Assembly (NCBI RefSeq): GCF_010119545.1
Contig: NZ_JAAEAA010000027.1
Coordinates: 1-51,385, forward strand
Length of the DNA: 51,385 bases
Reading direction: 5' to 3'
Source of the DNA: Pontibacter fetidus
GTDB lineage: Bacteria; Bacteroidota; Bacteroidia; Cytophagales; Hymenobacteraceae
Below, one piece after another: positions 17,453 to 26,392 of this stretch. Position numbers and translations under genes: made by a program. Below the pieces are notes generated by a model, which saw only the letters and a program-made list of their open reading frames with translations, was not told where the DNA came from and made no database searches. Position 1 is the stretch's first letter. Each line of letters begins with the position of its first letter.

Positions 17453-17514
17453 GATATTATTTGTTTGGTTTACCCGCTAGTACGCTTACTTGCGGCAACT
17501 GTTTAGTATAGAAC

Positions 17515-18627
17515 TTAGATAACCTCCAGGCCCAGTTTGCGGAGCGTACGCTGCTTAGAAACCTTACCGGTAGCGGTTTCGGTAAAGGCAGGGCAGTAAT
17601 AGTATTTTTTAGGGCGCTCAAACTTTTTAAGTAGTGGCTTAATGCGGCTTTTAAGTTCTTTTTCTTCGGCCTCGGTAAATGGCTCGGTTTCCATCACCAG
17701 TATTACATGTTCGCCCAGCAGCTCATCGGGTTGCGAGGTTACAAAAAATCGAGGCATGGGGTCCAGATCAGCCAGGGCTTCGGCAACAGCTACTTCCACT
17801 ACTTCGCTCTGCACTTTTACGCCCCCAGAGTTTATGGTATTATCTACGCGGCCAATCCAGCGGAAGCGGGTAGGCGTAAGCAGCTCAACTAGGTCGTTGG
17901 TAACGATAAGTTCGTTGTTTGTAACGTCGCCCTGAATGGTCAGGCAACCACGGTTGTCAAACCCAAGCCTGATGTTTTCCAGTACATCGTAATAGTCGGC
18001 TGCATTGGGGCCATTTAGCAGCCGGAGGGCTACATGCGATGCCGTTTCCGTCATGCCATAGGTGTGGTAGGCAGGGGTGGTTAAGCGCTGCAGTTCGCGT
18101 TTCAGGGTAAAGTTTACAGGTGCGCCACCAATCAAAATGCCTTTCATGTGGTTTATGCGGGCAGTGTTTTCGGGAGTATCCTGTAGTATCTTCTGCAGCT
18201 GCATGGGCACAAACGAGGCAAAATCAAACAGCATTTCCTCCGGAACCAGCTTCAGCGGATTACTGATGGGCTCAACTATAATCATCTGCAACTCTGCCAT
18301 AAAGCCGCGAGCCAGCATCATCATGCCGGCAATATACTCGGTATTAAGGCACACCAGCATGGTATCGCCGGGCTGTAGTTTAAGTAGTTTTATAGTTTTG
18401 CGGGCACTGGCCTCCAGTTGCTGGCGGGTAAGGTGTATGGTTTTGGGCGTGCCCGTTGAGCCGGATGTTTGTATCGGGAATTCCTGCACGCCGTTTAGCC
18501 AGTTGCGGCAAAATTCGAGGGTTTTTGCTTCGTAACCGTTCAGTTCTATGCTGTTCCGGAACGAGTATTCCGCTATCTCATCAAAATAGAATTTTTTGCC
18601 GTTCAGCAGCAGGTAATTTTCAGGCAT
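17515..18627 (-). CDS. menE: o-Succinylbenzoate-CoA ligase (AMP-binding)
   Basis: 370 residues, a short member of the adenylate-forming family, typical of Bacteroidota MenE. The P-loop motif TSGSTGTPKTIHLTR (about residues 55-69), the AMP-binding HTYGMTETASHVALR segment, the WIGRVDNTINSGGVKVQSE hinge region and a C-terminal lysine in ETATGKVSKQ are all present. The enzyme activates o-succinylbenzoate with ATP and CoA in menaquinone synthesis. The assignment is supported by the co-oriented menD and menF upstream. menB and menC are not in the window. Confidence 0.9.
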   Translation of the reverse strand: MPENYLLLNGKKFYFDEIAEYSFRNSIELNGYEAKTLEFCRNWLNGVQEFPIQTSGSTGTPKTIHLTRQQLEASARKTIKLLKLQPGDTMLVCLNTEYIAGMMMLARGFMAELQMIIVEPISNPLKLVPEEMLFDFASFVPMQLQKILQDTPENTARINHMKGILIGGAPVNFTLKRELQRLTTPAYHTYGMTETASHVALRLLNGPNAADYYDVLENIRLGFDNRGCLTIQGDVTNNELIVTNDLVELLTPTRFRWIGRVDNTINSGGVKVQSEVVEVAVAEALADLDPMPRFFVTSQPDELLGEHVILVMETEPFTEAEEKELKSRIKPLLKKFERPKKYYYCPAFTETATGKVSKQRTLRKLGLEVI

Positions 18628-18772
18628 TGCTTTTATATTTTGCAGGCATTAGCACATACGCAAATGTACTAGTTGCGCTATACAAAATCGCAAAAAAGTG
18701 GTTTTAATGTTGGGTTATGATTGTTGATTGTTAATTGCTGATTGTTGGATGGGCTAAAGTATAAGCAAAATC

Positions 18773-18797
18773 AGAGACGCAAAAATATTGCGTCTCT
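18773..18797. terminator. Hairpin downstream of the DoxX gene
   Basis: AGAGACGCAA and TTGCGTCTCT form a 10-bp stem. This is a common intergenic hairpin type in Bacteroidota. The flanks (18719-18752) contain a run of GATTGTT-like units, and 18815-18857 contains repeated AAACTCTT / TAATTC units. Confidence 0.65.
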
Positions 18798-18857
18798 ACA
18801 GAAATCTGCTTTCTAATTTACAAACTCTTAAACTATCTAATTCCCAAACTCTTTAAC

Positions 18858-19313
18858 TTAATACAGCCAGTCGCGTTTTGGTTTGCGAATCAGGTGATCG
18901 ACAGAGAAACGGCCGGAACCAAAAATCAGAAAAGCGATCAGCACGATCAGCACAATGATGGAAGACCAAAGCTCGGTGTTCTCAGAATAAAAGCCGTGTT
19001 CGGGGTTAATAAAGAAAACGGCGCCCAGCAATATCGGGATCTGGAACAGGATGGCCACCCGCGTAATCAGGCCAATGGCAATAAATAAGCCGCCCACCAG
19101 GTGCGCAAAAGCCACATAATGTGCCAACCCAATCGATACCCACGGAAACTGGCTTTTCTGCATAATACTGAACAGGGCATCTGTATTTTGTACAAACATA
19201 ATCCCTTTCATCAGCAGGAATATACCTAATCCTATTCTAATAAAGTCGAGCCAGATGGGGTGGTGGGTATCAGCCCAATGCTCAACGCGATGCATGTCGT
19301 GTGTTAAGTTCAT
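18858..19313 (-). CDS. DoxX family membrane protein
   Basis: 151 residues with four membrane helices (about 22-40, 60-80, 84-105, 113-133). The DoxX pattern is visible: IRIGLGIFLLMKGIMFV, the second helix with AHLVGGLFIAIGLITRVA, and SIIVLIVLIAFLIFGSGRFSVDHL. DoxX/DoxD-like proteins are linked with quinone-dependent redox reactions in some organisms; its place between menD and menE is suggestive only. It is flanked on its upstream side by composite repeat copy C. Confidence 0.88.
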   Translation of the reverse strand: MNLTHDMHRVEHWADTHHPIWLDFIRIGLGIFLLMKGIMFVQNTDALFSIMQKSQFPWVSIGLAHYVAFAHLVGGLFIAIGLITRVAILFQIPILLGAVFFINPEHGFYSENTELWSSIIVLIVLIAFLIFGSGRFSVDHLIRKPKRDWLY

Positions 19314-19463
19314 GGCTAAAGTATTTTATGAAACAAATTGATTTATAATTATTTAAACGTTTTTATAGGATTTTCGGACAGGTTATGGAAGTGATATCTG
19401 TTAAAGAAGGTTGTTTAGGTACTAGGGGTATTTATAGTTGAGATAATTTATAGTTCTTACTTT

Positions 19464-20008
19464 GTCATTCCGAGCGAAGACGAAGGAGTCTTATGTGTCC
19501 TGTAGTCCGATCTTTTATTACTTGAACTAAGCTATCCTTTCATACTTCCTCTAATCCTGGGAGCTTTACTTGCCTATAGTTCCAATTGAGCTTTGGCTCC
19601 CTCACGGCCGGGAGGCCCCGTCTTCGGGCATCGCGCTGCTGCCTTCTTGCTATCCTCGTGCCTCGGATTGGCTCACGCCACCGCAACAAGTCAAAGGCGC
19701 TCAACCCAAAGACTGCGATCTTTCGCATAGTTACCTGTATCTATAGTTTAAACTTGCTCGCTTCGAAATTGATCTTAACTATAGTTTCGTAGGGACAGGT
19801 CGCGACCTGTCCGATCGTGGACTCTAACTATAAAACCATAAATCCAACTATAGCAAAGGCAGAGAGTCCCCCTTTGAAGGGGGTAGGGGGATGACTAACT
19901 TCAACTATGAAACTATAAAGCAAACTATAGCAAATGCAGCAATTCCCCTCTTGAGAGGGGCAGGGGTGTTACTCCCTCTCCTTGTAGGAGAGGGCTAGGG
20001 TGAGGTAA
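19464..20008 (+). repeat. Composite intergenic repeat, copy C (inside the men cluster)
   Basis: Order: a GTCATTCCGAG module (19464-19505), the core (19510-19728), the palindrome GGACAGGTCGCGACCTGTCC (19793-19812), then CCCCCTTTGAAGGGGG (about 19868), CCCCTCTTGAGAGGGG (about 19944) and CCCTCTCC...GGAGAGGG with TGAGGT (19973-20006). It occupies the gap between DoxX and menD and holds no gene. Confidence 0.8.
19510..19728 (+). repeat. Dispersed core element, copy C
   Basis: Almost identical to copy A over its 3' two-thirds, from CTCACGGCCGGGAGGCCCC to the AAAGACTGCGATCTTTC end. The GGCC-GGGA-GGCC and CCG-TCTT-CGG hairpins are unchanged. Confidence 0.75.
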
Positions 20009-20095
20009 AAAAATCCCCGCCTTAGACTACCGAGAACGAGAGTTCGAAGAAGTGAGCATAGCGCTGAGGGTAATTGGATTAATTTACCTTTAAAC

Positions 20096-21787
20096 CTATA
20101 ACGCTTTTAACAAGGCCTGTTTATAGTTGGCAAAGGCAGCTGCATTGGCTTTACTGTTTGTAAAAATCTCTAAAATACCTGCTCCGGCATCTTCAGCAAA
20201 AAAAACAGGTAATGCCTTCTCAACCTCTGTTAAACTAAGGCAGGCGGTATAGCTCATTCCAAAATCCCGGGCAGTGTTGGCCGCATCTAACGCTTGTTTT
20301 GTCTCGAAAAAATCTTCCAGCTCAGGTTGCTGTTTGGGGCCATCTATCAACCGGAAAATTCCTCCTGCGTGGTTATTTAGAATTACGATGCGCAGGTTGT
20401 GTGGTAGGTAATTATGCCACAGCCCGTTACGGTCGTAGAAGAAGGCCATATCGCCGGTAACCAGGGTGGTAATGTTGGGGCTTGTAAGGGCGCAACCCAC
20501 CGTAGTACTGTTGCTACCATCGATGCCGCTGGTGCCGCGGTTGGCGTATACTTCTATGTTTTTTCCGGCAGCAAGCCCGATAATGTTGGCGTAGCGCACG
20601 GCCATGCTGTTTGCTACATGTAGGTTACTCTGGCTGGGCAGGTGCTGTAATACTTTTGCTATAGCAGACATCTCGCTGAACTCAGCTTCCGAGGTATAGT
20701 GCTTTAAAAACGACGCTGCTTTATTTTCTATATTAGCCCATGCAGAACTATAGTTGGTATTTGAGGTAGCTTCTATTGCTTTAAAAAAAGCCTCCGGGGT
20801 GCAACGGATAATGCGTGAAAGCGACTGATAGGTATCTGCTACCTGGCCGGCAGGTTGTATGTGCCAGTGCGCTTTGGGCTTATACTTGCGCAGGTATAGT
20901 TTCAGGGCTTTGGAGATAATGGATTTGCCAAACGTGATGAGCAGGTCTGGTTGCAGTTTCGCTAACTTCTCAGGGTCAGGGCAGGCGAGTGTAGCGTCCT
21001 GGTGGCGGATAGTTTGCGGTAATTCATGCAGATTCGCGATCAGGTCGCTAACTACAACGGCACTACTTCTTTGGGCAAACTGCTGCAATACTGGCTGTAG
21101 TCCGGAAGTATGGTTTTGCTGACCGGCAACTATAAGTATGCGGTTATAGTTGCTGATCTCCTGCTGCAGTTGCTGTATTTGCGTAGCACTCAAACTATAG
21201 TCTGGTAGCTCTTCTTCAATAATTTTTACGCCTGCATCAAATGCTAATTCTTCGCCGGGAGCCGGGTAGAAGGGTTCGCGCAGCGGGATGTTGATATGTA
21301 CCGGCCCGGCAGGGTAGGCCATCGTTTCATTCAGCGCTTCAGAAACAATGCGCTCGCTGTGCCACACGCTGTCTTTATGCGAAAAATCTGCGGGGAAAGT
21401 ATAGCTCTGTTTTATGTGCTGGCCGAACACGTTTTGCTGGCGGATGGTTTGCCCGTCCAGCTGGTCAATCCACTCGGGTGGGCGGTCGGCGGTAAGTACA
21501 AGCAACGGCACCTGCTGAAAAAAGGCTTCGGCCACGGCAGGCGCATAGTTTAAGGCAGCTGTGCCCGATGTGCAGACAAGTACAGTTGATTTTCCGGTTG
21601 TTAAGGCCATGCCCAAGGCAATAAAAGCGGCTGCGCGCTCATCGCTCACTGTGCGCACCTTTAGCTTCGGGTGACGGGCAAATGCAATGGTTAAAGGCGC
21701 ACAACGCGAGCCCGGCGACAATACCACATTTTCCACGCCTTTGCGGGCACAAATCTCGGCTATATTAACAACTGGCTGTAATATCAC
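20096..21787 (-). CDS. menD: SEPHCHC synthase (MenD), ThDP-dependent
   Basis: 563 residues, the family length. It joins 2-oxoglutarate to isochorismate with loss of CO2 (EC 2.2.1.9). Visible blocks: VLSPGSRCAPLTIAFARHP, the catalytic Glu in VSDERAAAFIALGMAL, CTSGTAALNYAPAVAEAF, LTADRPPEW and the ThDP/Mg motif VTGDMAFFYDRNGLW followed by NNHAGGIFR. The reading frame begins with GTG at 21787 (ILQPVVNIAEIC); no ATG fits the family N-terminus. menF lies 168 bases upstream on the same strand. Confidence 0.96.
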   Translation of the reverse strand: MILQPVVNIAEICARKGVENVVLSPGSRCAPLTIAFARHPKLKVRTVSDERAAAFIALGMALTTGKSTVLVCTSGTAALNYAPAVAEAFFQQVPLLVLTADRPPEWIDQLDGQTIRQQNVFGQHIKQSYTFPADFSHKDSVWHSERIVSEALNETMAYPAGPVHINIPLREPFYPAPGEELAFDAGVKIIEEELPDYSLSATQIQQLQQEISNYNRILIVAGQQNHTSGLQPVLQQFAQRSSAVVVSDLIANLHELPQTIRHQDATLACPDPEKLAKLQPDLLITFGKSIISKALKLYLRKYKPKAHWHIQPAGQVADTYQSLSRIIRCTPEAFFKAIEATSNTNYSSAWANIENKAASFLKHYTSEAEFSEMSAIAKVLQHLPSQSNLHVANSMAVRYANIIGLAAGKNIEVYANRGTSGIDGSNSTTVGCALTSPNITTLVTGDMAFFYDRNGLWHNYLPHNLRIVILNNHAGGIFRLIDGPKQQPELEDFFETKQALDAANTARDFGMSYTACLSLTEVEKALPVFFAEDAGAGILEIFTNSKANAAAFANYKQALLKAL

Positions 21788-21882
21788 GGGTTACTTGTTA
21801 AATTATTGATTGTTAGATTGTTGATTGTTTAGAAATTCTGTTTTCATCTCGACGATAGGAGCGAACCTACCACCAGTACTTC

Positions 21883-21911
21883 AGATTTCTCGCTAAAGCT
21901 CGAAATGACAA
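21883..21911 (-). repeat. Solitary GTCATTTCGAG module in the menF-menD gap
   Basis: On the minus strand this reads GTCATTTCGAGCTTTAGCGA followed by GAAATCTG, the same short repeat that precedes the cores of the composite elements. Upstream (21798-21835) is a small run of GATTGTT units. Confidence 0.7.
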
Positions 21912-21955
21912 ATATGTAGCAATTAAACTATCAACAATTTAGCAATTTCTCTCAT

Positions 21956-23134
21956 TTAAAATTCCGACAGGACTTTACCCATCGTCTGCATTTTGTGTTG
22001 GGTTTCCTGCCACTCTTTTTCGGCGTCAGATTCTCCGGTAATGCCGGCGCCGGCGTAAAGTATGGCTTCATTTTGGAGCAACTGCATGCAGCGCAGGTTT
22101 ACGTACAAATGGGTGCCTTCTTCGGAATTAACCGGACCTAAATAGCCGCTGTAGTAACTACGGTTATAGCCTTCATGAGCCTTTATAAACTGTAGCGCCG
22201 GTTCTTTTGGTAATCCGCAGACAGCCGAGGTCGGGTGCAGCAACTCCAGCATATCAGTACCTAAGGTAGGGAAGTCCACTTCTTTCAGATCCACGCTGAA
22301 ATCGGTTCTCAGGTGCATCAGGTTTCCGGCAACTATAGTTCTAGGGCCAACTTCGGTGTACTCGCGCAGGCGCAGCTTTTTAAAGCAGCTCAGAATGTAG
22401 CGCTCCACCATGCCTTGTTCTTCAATCTCCTTTTGCCGCCAGATCGCATTTCCAACCGGTTCGCCATCTATGGCAGGTTGTGTTCCGGCCAGTGCTACCG
22501 TCCTGAATATTTTCTGTGGATCTATAGTTACTAAAATCTCAGGCGAAGCGCCCAGCCATGTTCCAACTTCAGGCACCGAAACCAGCGACACAAAAGCTCT
22601 TGGATAAGTATCCAGAATAAAACTATAGGCAGCAACCACATCGAAAGCAGCAGGCAATGGTTTGGCAGCAGTGCGCGAAAGCACTACTTTCTCCATCTGG
22701 CCTGCATTTATACTTTTTACAGCTTCGGCAACGGCACTTTTAAAACCGGTTTCTGTTTGCTGATGAATTGTTTCTGACGCGTGCTGGTGCCAGCTATAGT
22801 GTACAGGTTGCGATGTTTCCAGGGCAACTATAAATTGCTGCTTTTGCGCTTCTGTTACAGTCGCATCAAAAGTAATTAAACGGCTTTCGGAACTATAAAC
22901 GATAGCAGCTTTTATGAAAACAGGAACCTGCTCGCCAACTATAAACGGGCTGAAAAGAAAACCTGGAGCACTGTTTTCGAGGTGGGGTTGCGTTACTGTC
23001 TGTGCCTCGTCAAACGAAATGTAAACCAGTGTTTCGGAAGTTAAAGGTAATCGCCAGGCAGCTACGGGAAAGCCTAATGCCAGCGCCGCAACTATAACCT
23101 GATTTAAAGTATATGTAGGGGTATCTGCACCCAT
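21956..23134 (-). CDS. menF: Isochorismate synthase
   Basis: 392 residues. It belongs to the chorismate-binding family (MenF/EntC/anthranilate synthase component I). The C-terminal catalytic half contains KVVLSRTAAKPL, the FVSLVSVPEVGTWLGASPE block, LAGTQPA, EEQGMVERYI, the LHPTSAVCGLPKEPA motif and the terminal YAGAGITGESDAEKEW signature. It converts chorismate to isochorismate (EC 5.4.4.2), feeding menD directly downstream. The start ATG at 23134 is preceded by a 90-bp gap to the thioesterase gene, with which it is probably co-transcribed. Confidence 0.94.
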   Translation of the reverse strand: MGADTPTYTLNQVIVAALALGFPVAAWRLPLTSETLVYISFDEAQTVTQPHLENSAPGFLFSPFIVGEQVPVFIKAAIVYSSESRLITFDATVTEAQKQQFIVALETSQPVHYSWHQHASETIHQQTETGFKSAVAEAVKSINAGQMEKVVLSRTAAKPLPAAFDVVAAYSFILDTYPRAFVSLVSVPEVGTWLGASPEILVTIDPQKIFRTVALAGTQPAIDGEPVGNAIWRQKEIEEQGMVERYILSCFKKLRLREYTEVGPRTIVAGNLMHLRTDFSVDLKEVDFPTLGTDMLELLHPTSAVCGLPKEPALQFIKAHEGYNRSYYSGYLGPVNSEEGTHLYVNLRCMQLLQNEAILYAGAGITGESDAEKEWQETQHKMQTMGKVLSEF

Positions 23135-23224
23135 TTAGTCAATTATCAAATAACAGTTATCAGTTATTGCAAAACGGATAACTAAAGTTAAAAATGCGGA
23201 CAACGAACAGCCAAAAACCAACAA

Positions 23225-23647
23225 CTAACCTTTCTTGTCAATAACAGCTACTGTCATGCGACTGATGCATACCAGGTCGCCGGCTTCGTTGGTTATCTTG
23301 GTTTCCCATACCTGTGTGCTGCGGCCATTGTGCAACACAGTGGCTTTACCATAAACCCAGCCTTCTTTTACGCCGCGTATGTGGTTGGCATTTATCTCCA
23401 GTCCTACACAGGCTTTTGTAGACAGGTCTACCTGCAGGGCAGCACCTATACTTGCCAGTGTTTCGGCCAGCACTACCGATGCGCCGCCATGCAGCAGGCC
23501 CATAGGTTGGTGCGTCCGGAAATCGACGGGCATTTTGCCGGATAAAAAACCTTCGCCTACTTCGGTTACTTCAATGCCCAGGTGCTCCACCATGGTATTT
23601 TTATTCCACTCCTTTACGAGCGCTAACGTACTATTATTTTTATCCAT
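23225..23647 (-). CDS. menI: PaaI-type hotdog thioesterase, probable DHNA-CoA thioesterase
   Basis: 140 residues, a single hotdog domain. Motifs: MVEHLGIEVTEVGEGFLSGKMPV, the catalytic block HQPMGLLHGGASVVLAETLAS, and GVKEGWVYGKATVLHNGRSTQVWETKI. The same arrangement is found in E. coli MenI (YdiI) and PaaI. It heads a run of menaquinone genes, so hydrolysis of 1,4-dihydroxy-2-naphthoyl-CoA is the likely role; the symbol rests on this context. The TACTTTTG box at 23690-23697 is suitably placed to drive the operon. Confidence 0.85.
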   Translation of the reverse strand: MDKNNSTLALVKEWNKNTMVEHLGIEVTEVGEGFLSGKMPVDFRTHQPMGLLHGGASVVLAETLASIGAALQVDLSTKACVGLEINANHIRGVKEGWVYGKATVLHNGRSTQVWETKITNEAGDLVCISRMTVAVIDKKG

Positions 23648-23689
23648 GGGCTGCGATGGCTATTTTCGCGGTTGAAAAGTCCTAAAAAG

Positions 23690-23697
23690 CAAAAGTA
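23690..23697 (-). promoter_or_regulatory. -7 box of the menI-menF-menD operon
   Basis: The minus strand reads TACTTTTG, a full TAnnTTTG match about 45 nt before the ATG at 23647. A TTTG lies 16 nt further upstream, slightly closer than the usual 19-21 nt. Confidence 0.45.
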
Positions 23698-23705
23698 GAA
23701 GAATT

Positions 23706-24371
23706 TTGAGTATCAAAAAAGTATACCTTATCCGCCACGGGCAAACAGATTATAACGTGCAGTGCATTGTGCAGGGCAGCGGCGTAAACTCGCAGCTAAA
23801 TGACGAAGGCCAGCGCCAGGCCAGCCTGTTCTTCCAGCACTATAAACACATACCTTTCGATAAAGTTTATACCTCTACGTTGCAGCGCAGCATACAGTCG
23901 GTGCAGGGCTTCCTGGACCTGGGCATCCCCCATGAAACCCATGCCGGCCTGAACGAGATAAACTGGGGAACCCGCGAAGGAACCAGAATTACCCCCGAAG
24001 AAGATGCCTATTATCACAACATACTACAGACCTGGTGCGATGGCGAAACCCATGTTTGTATAGAAGGCGGCGAAAGTCCGGACTTGGTGGCCGAGCGCCA
24101 AAAGTCCGTAATCCAGACTATACTGAGCCGCCCGGAAGAAGAAACCATACTTATTTGTATGCACGGCCGGGCCATGCGCATTTTGCTGTGCCAATTATTA
24201 AGGTACCCGCTCCGCTGCATGGACCAGTTCGAGCACCGCAACCTGTGTTTGTATCAGCTCGATTACACAGGCAGCATGTTTACTGTTAAAAGCTACTGCG
24301 ACACCGCCCACCTGCATGTGGCTAAACTGCCTGACCTGGCTGCACCAGGCACTCACGAACAAATTAGGTAG
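23706..24371 (+). CDS. Histidine phosphatase family protein
   Basis: 221 residues, phosphoglycerate mutase-like fold. The catalytic RHG motif is YLIRHGQTDYN (phosphohistidine His around residue 10). The second catalytic His is in ICMHGRAMRILLCQLL, and a Glu motif GLNEINWGTREG supplies the acid. These enzymes remove or move phosphate on small molecules, sugars or proteins; the substrate is open. The frame starts with TTG at 23706 (SIKKVYLIRHG), which fits the family N-terminus; there is no usable ATG before the RHG motif. Confidence 0.9.
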   Translation: MSIKKVYLIRHGQTDYNVQCIVQGSGVNSQLNDEGQRQASLFFQHYKHIPFDKVYTSTLQRSIQSVQGFLDLGIPHETHAGLNEINWGTREGTRITPEEDAYYHNILQTWCDGETHVCIEGGESPDLVAERQKSVIQTILSRPEEETILICMHGRAMRILLCQLLRYPLRCMDQFEHRNLCLYQLDYTGSMFTVKSYCDTAHLHVAKLPDLAAPGTHEQIR

Positions 24372-24377
24372 TATAGT

Positions 24378-24407
24378 TTGAATAAAATATTTTTAAATCT
24401 AATTTTG
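24378..24407 (+). promoter_or_regulatory. Bacteroidota-type promoter of the E2 gene
   Basis: TTTG ending at 24380 and TAATTTTG at 24400-24407, separated by 19 nt. This is the best match in the window to the Bacteroidota sigma-ABfr consensus TTTG-N19-TAnnTTTG. The ATG of the downstream gene is at 24456. Confidence 0.65.
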
Positions 24408-24455
24408 GGCGGATTATAAGATGCCCAGCTTTGGGCGCAAAACGATACGAGAAAT

Positions 24456-26168
24456 ATGGCTGAAGTAATAAGAATGCCAAAGATGAGTGACACAATGACC
24501 GAAGGGGTTATTGCATCTTGGCTGGTAAACGTAGGAGATAAAGTTAGTTCCGGCGATGTGCTGGCTGAAGTAGAGACCGACAAAGCAACTATGGAGCTGG
24601 AGTCGTACAACGATGGCACACTGCTTTACATCGGCCCAAAAAAAGGCGAAGCTGTACCTATTGATGCTGTAATAGCCATTATCGGTAAAGAAGGCGAAGA
24701 CATTTCGGGCTTATTGAACGAAGCAGGCGGAAGCGCTCAGCCCGCTGAAACTGCCAATACAGAAGCTCCGAAAGAAGAAAAGAAAGAAGAAGCACAACCT
24801 GCTGCTCCTGCCAAAGCAGAAGCGCCGGCCGCTAAAACCACTGTAGATACCAGCAACATTAAGGCAACTGCTATCAGAATGCCGAAAATGAGCGATACCA
24901 TGACGGAAGGCGTACTGGTTAGCTGGCTGAAAAAAGTTGGCGATAAAGTGAAGTCTGGTGATGTGCTGGCCGAAGTTGAGACTGATAAGGCTACGATGGA
25001 GCTGGAGTCTTACGAAGATGGTACCCTGCTTTACACGGGCGTAAATGCCGGTGATTCTGTTGCTATTGATGCTGTTATTGCCATTATAGGTGAAGAAGGT
25101 GCTGACTATAAAGCTTTATTAGAGGGTGGCAGCACTGCCAACAAGCAGGAGCGCCAGGAAAACCAACAGACAGATGCAGCCATAGATGCCAGCACAGGTG
25201 CTGTAACTGCTGATAAAGTAGAAGAGACCAAAGTGCCTGCCTCAGGCGAAACTACTGCTGAAGGTACTACTGCCGAAGGTGGCCGCATTAAAGCATCGCC
25301 GTTGGCTAAGAAAATGGCGCAGGACAAAGGCATAAATCTGGCGCAGGTAAAAGGTACCGGCGAAGGTGGCCGCATTGTGCAACGCGACATCGAAAACTTT
25401 AAACCAGGCGCTGCACCTGCACCACAACAGGCTCCGGCTGCAAAACCTGCTACTGCACCTACTACAACTATACCGGGCGCACCAGGCGAGGAGTTTGAGG
25501 AAGTAGCTGTATCGCAGATGCGAAAGGTAATTGCCCGCCGTCTGGCCGAAAGCAAATTCTCTGCACCGCACTTCTACCTGACCATGGAAATTGACATGGA
25601 CAAGGCCATGGAAGCGCGTGTTTCAATCAATGAAGTTTCTCCGGTTAAGGTATCGTTCAATGACCTGGTAATTAAAGCGGCAGCTGCTGCGCTTCGTCAG
25701 CACCCTGCGGTTAACTCATCATGGTTAGGCGATAAGATCCGTTACAACAAGCACATTAACATTGGTGTAGCCGTAGCGGTTGAAGAAGGCCTGCTGGTAC
25801 CGGTTGTGCGCAATGCAGACTATAAGTCGCTGTCAACTATAGCTGCCGAGGTAAAAGACCTGGGTGGTAAAGCGAAGAGCAAGAAACTACAGCCATCAGA
25901 CTGGGAAGGTAACACATTTACCATCTCTAACCTGGGCATGTTTGGCATCGAAGAGTTTACTGCTATCATCAACCCACCGGATGCGTGCATTATGGCAGTA
26001 GGTGGTATTAAGCAGACACCTGTAGTTCGCGATGGAGAGATCCGTATCGGCAACGTAATGAAAGTTACTTTATCATGCGATCACCGCGTAGTGGATGGTG
26101 CTGTAGGTTCAGCTTTCCTGCAGACATTTAAGAACCTGCTGGAGAACCCTGTTAGAATACTGGTGTAG
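24456..26168 (+). CDS. pdhC: Pyruvate dehydrogenase E2, dihydrolipoamide acetyltransferase
   Basis: 570 residues. Two lipoyl domains lie at about residues 1-80 and 135-215, each with the lipoylated lysine in VETDKATME (K43 and K178). They are joined by Ala/Pro/Glu-rich linkers. A peripheral-subunit-binding domain follows (about 275-312, ASPLAKKMAQDKGINLAQVKG). The catalytic acyltransferase domain fills about 345-570, with the active-site His in CDHRVVDGAVGSAF. The RMPKMSDTMTEG opening is typical of pyruvate-specific E2. It transfers acetyl groups to CoA in the 2-oxoacid dehydrogenase core (EC 2.3.1.12). E1 and E3 genes are not in the window. Confidence 0.95.
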   Translation: MAEVIRMPKMSDTMTEGVIASWLVNVGDKVSSGDVLAEVETDKATMELESYNDGTLLYIGPKKGEAVPIDAVIAIIGKEGEDISGLLNEAGGSAQPAETANTEAPKEEKKEEAQPAAPAKAEAPAAKTTVDTSNIKATAIRMPKMSDTMTEGVLVSWLKKVGDKVKSGDVLAEVETDKATMELESYEDGTLLYTGVNAGDSVAIDAVIAIIGEEGADYKALLEGGSTANKQERQENQQTDAAIDASTGAVTADKVEETKVPASGETTAEGTTAEGGRIKASPLAKKMAQDKGINLAQVKGTGEGGRIVQRDIENFKPGAAPAPQQAPAAKPATAPTTTIPGAPGEEFEEVAVSQMRKVIARRLAESKFSAPHFYLTMEIDMDKAMEARVSINEVSPVKVSFNDLVIKAAAAALRQHPAVNSSWLGDKIRYNKHINIGVAVAVEEGLLVPVVRNADYKSLSTIAAEVKDLGGKAKSKKLQPSDWEGNTFTISNLGMFGIEEFTAIINPPDACIMAVGGIKQTPVVRDGEIRIGNVMKVTLSCDHRVVDGAVGSAFLQTFKNLLENPVRILV

Positions 26169-26193
26169 ATCGCATCAAACTATAAACTACAAG

Positions 26194-26226
26194 AAAGCCT
26201 CTCCGGAAATGGAGAGGCTTTTTGTT
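26194..26226 (+). terminator. Terminator of the E2 gene
   Basis: An 11-bp stem, AAAGCCTCTCC with GGAGAGGCTTT, loop GGAAAT, followed by TTGTTTT. Confidence 0.9.
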
Positions 26227-26392
26227 TTATGGTTAACAGTAATTATCATGCTTCCTGAAAAGTAGCCACGGGTGTCTGGGATCCCTCAAATTTTTGGGCG
26301 CATGTAGTACCCCGTAGCGACTGAACGTATGTAGTATTTTATGGTTTGTAACATATTGTGGCTCAATGCATTCGGTTTGCGTATAATATACT

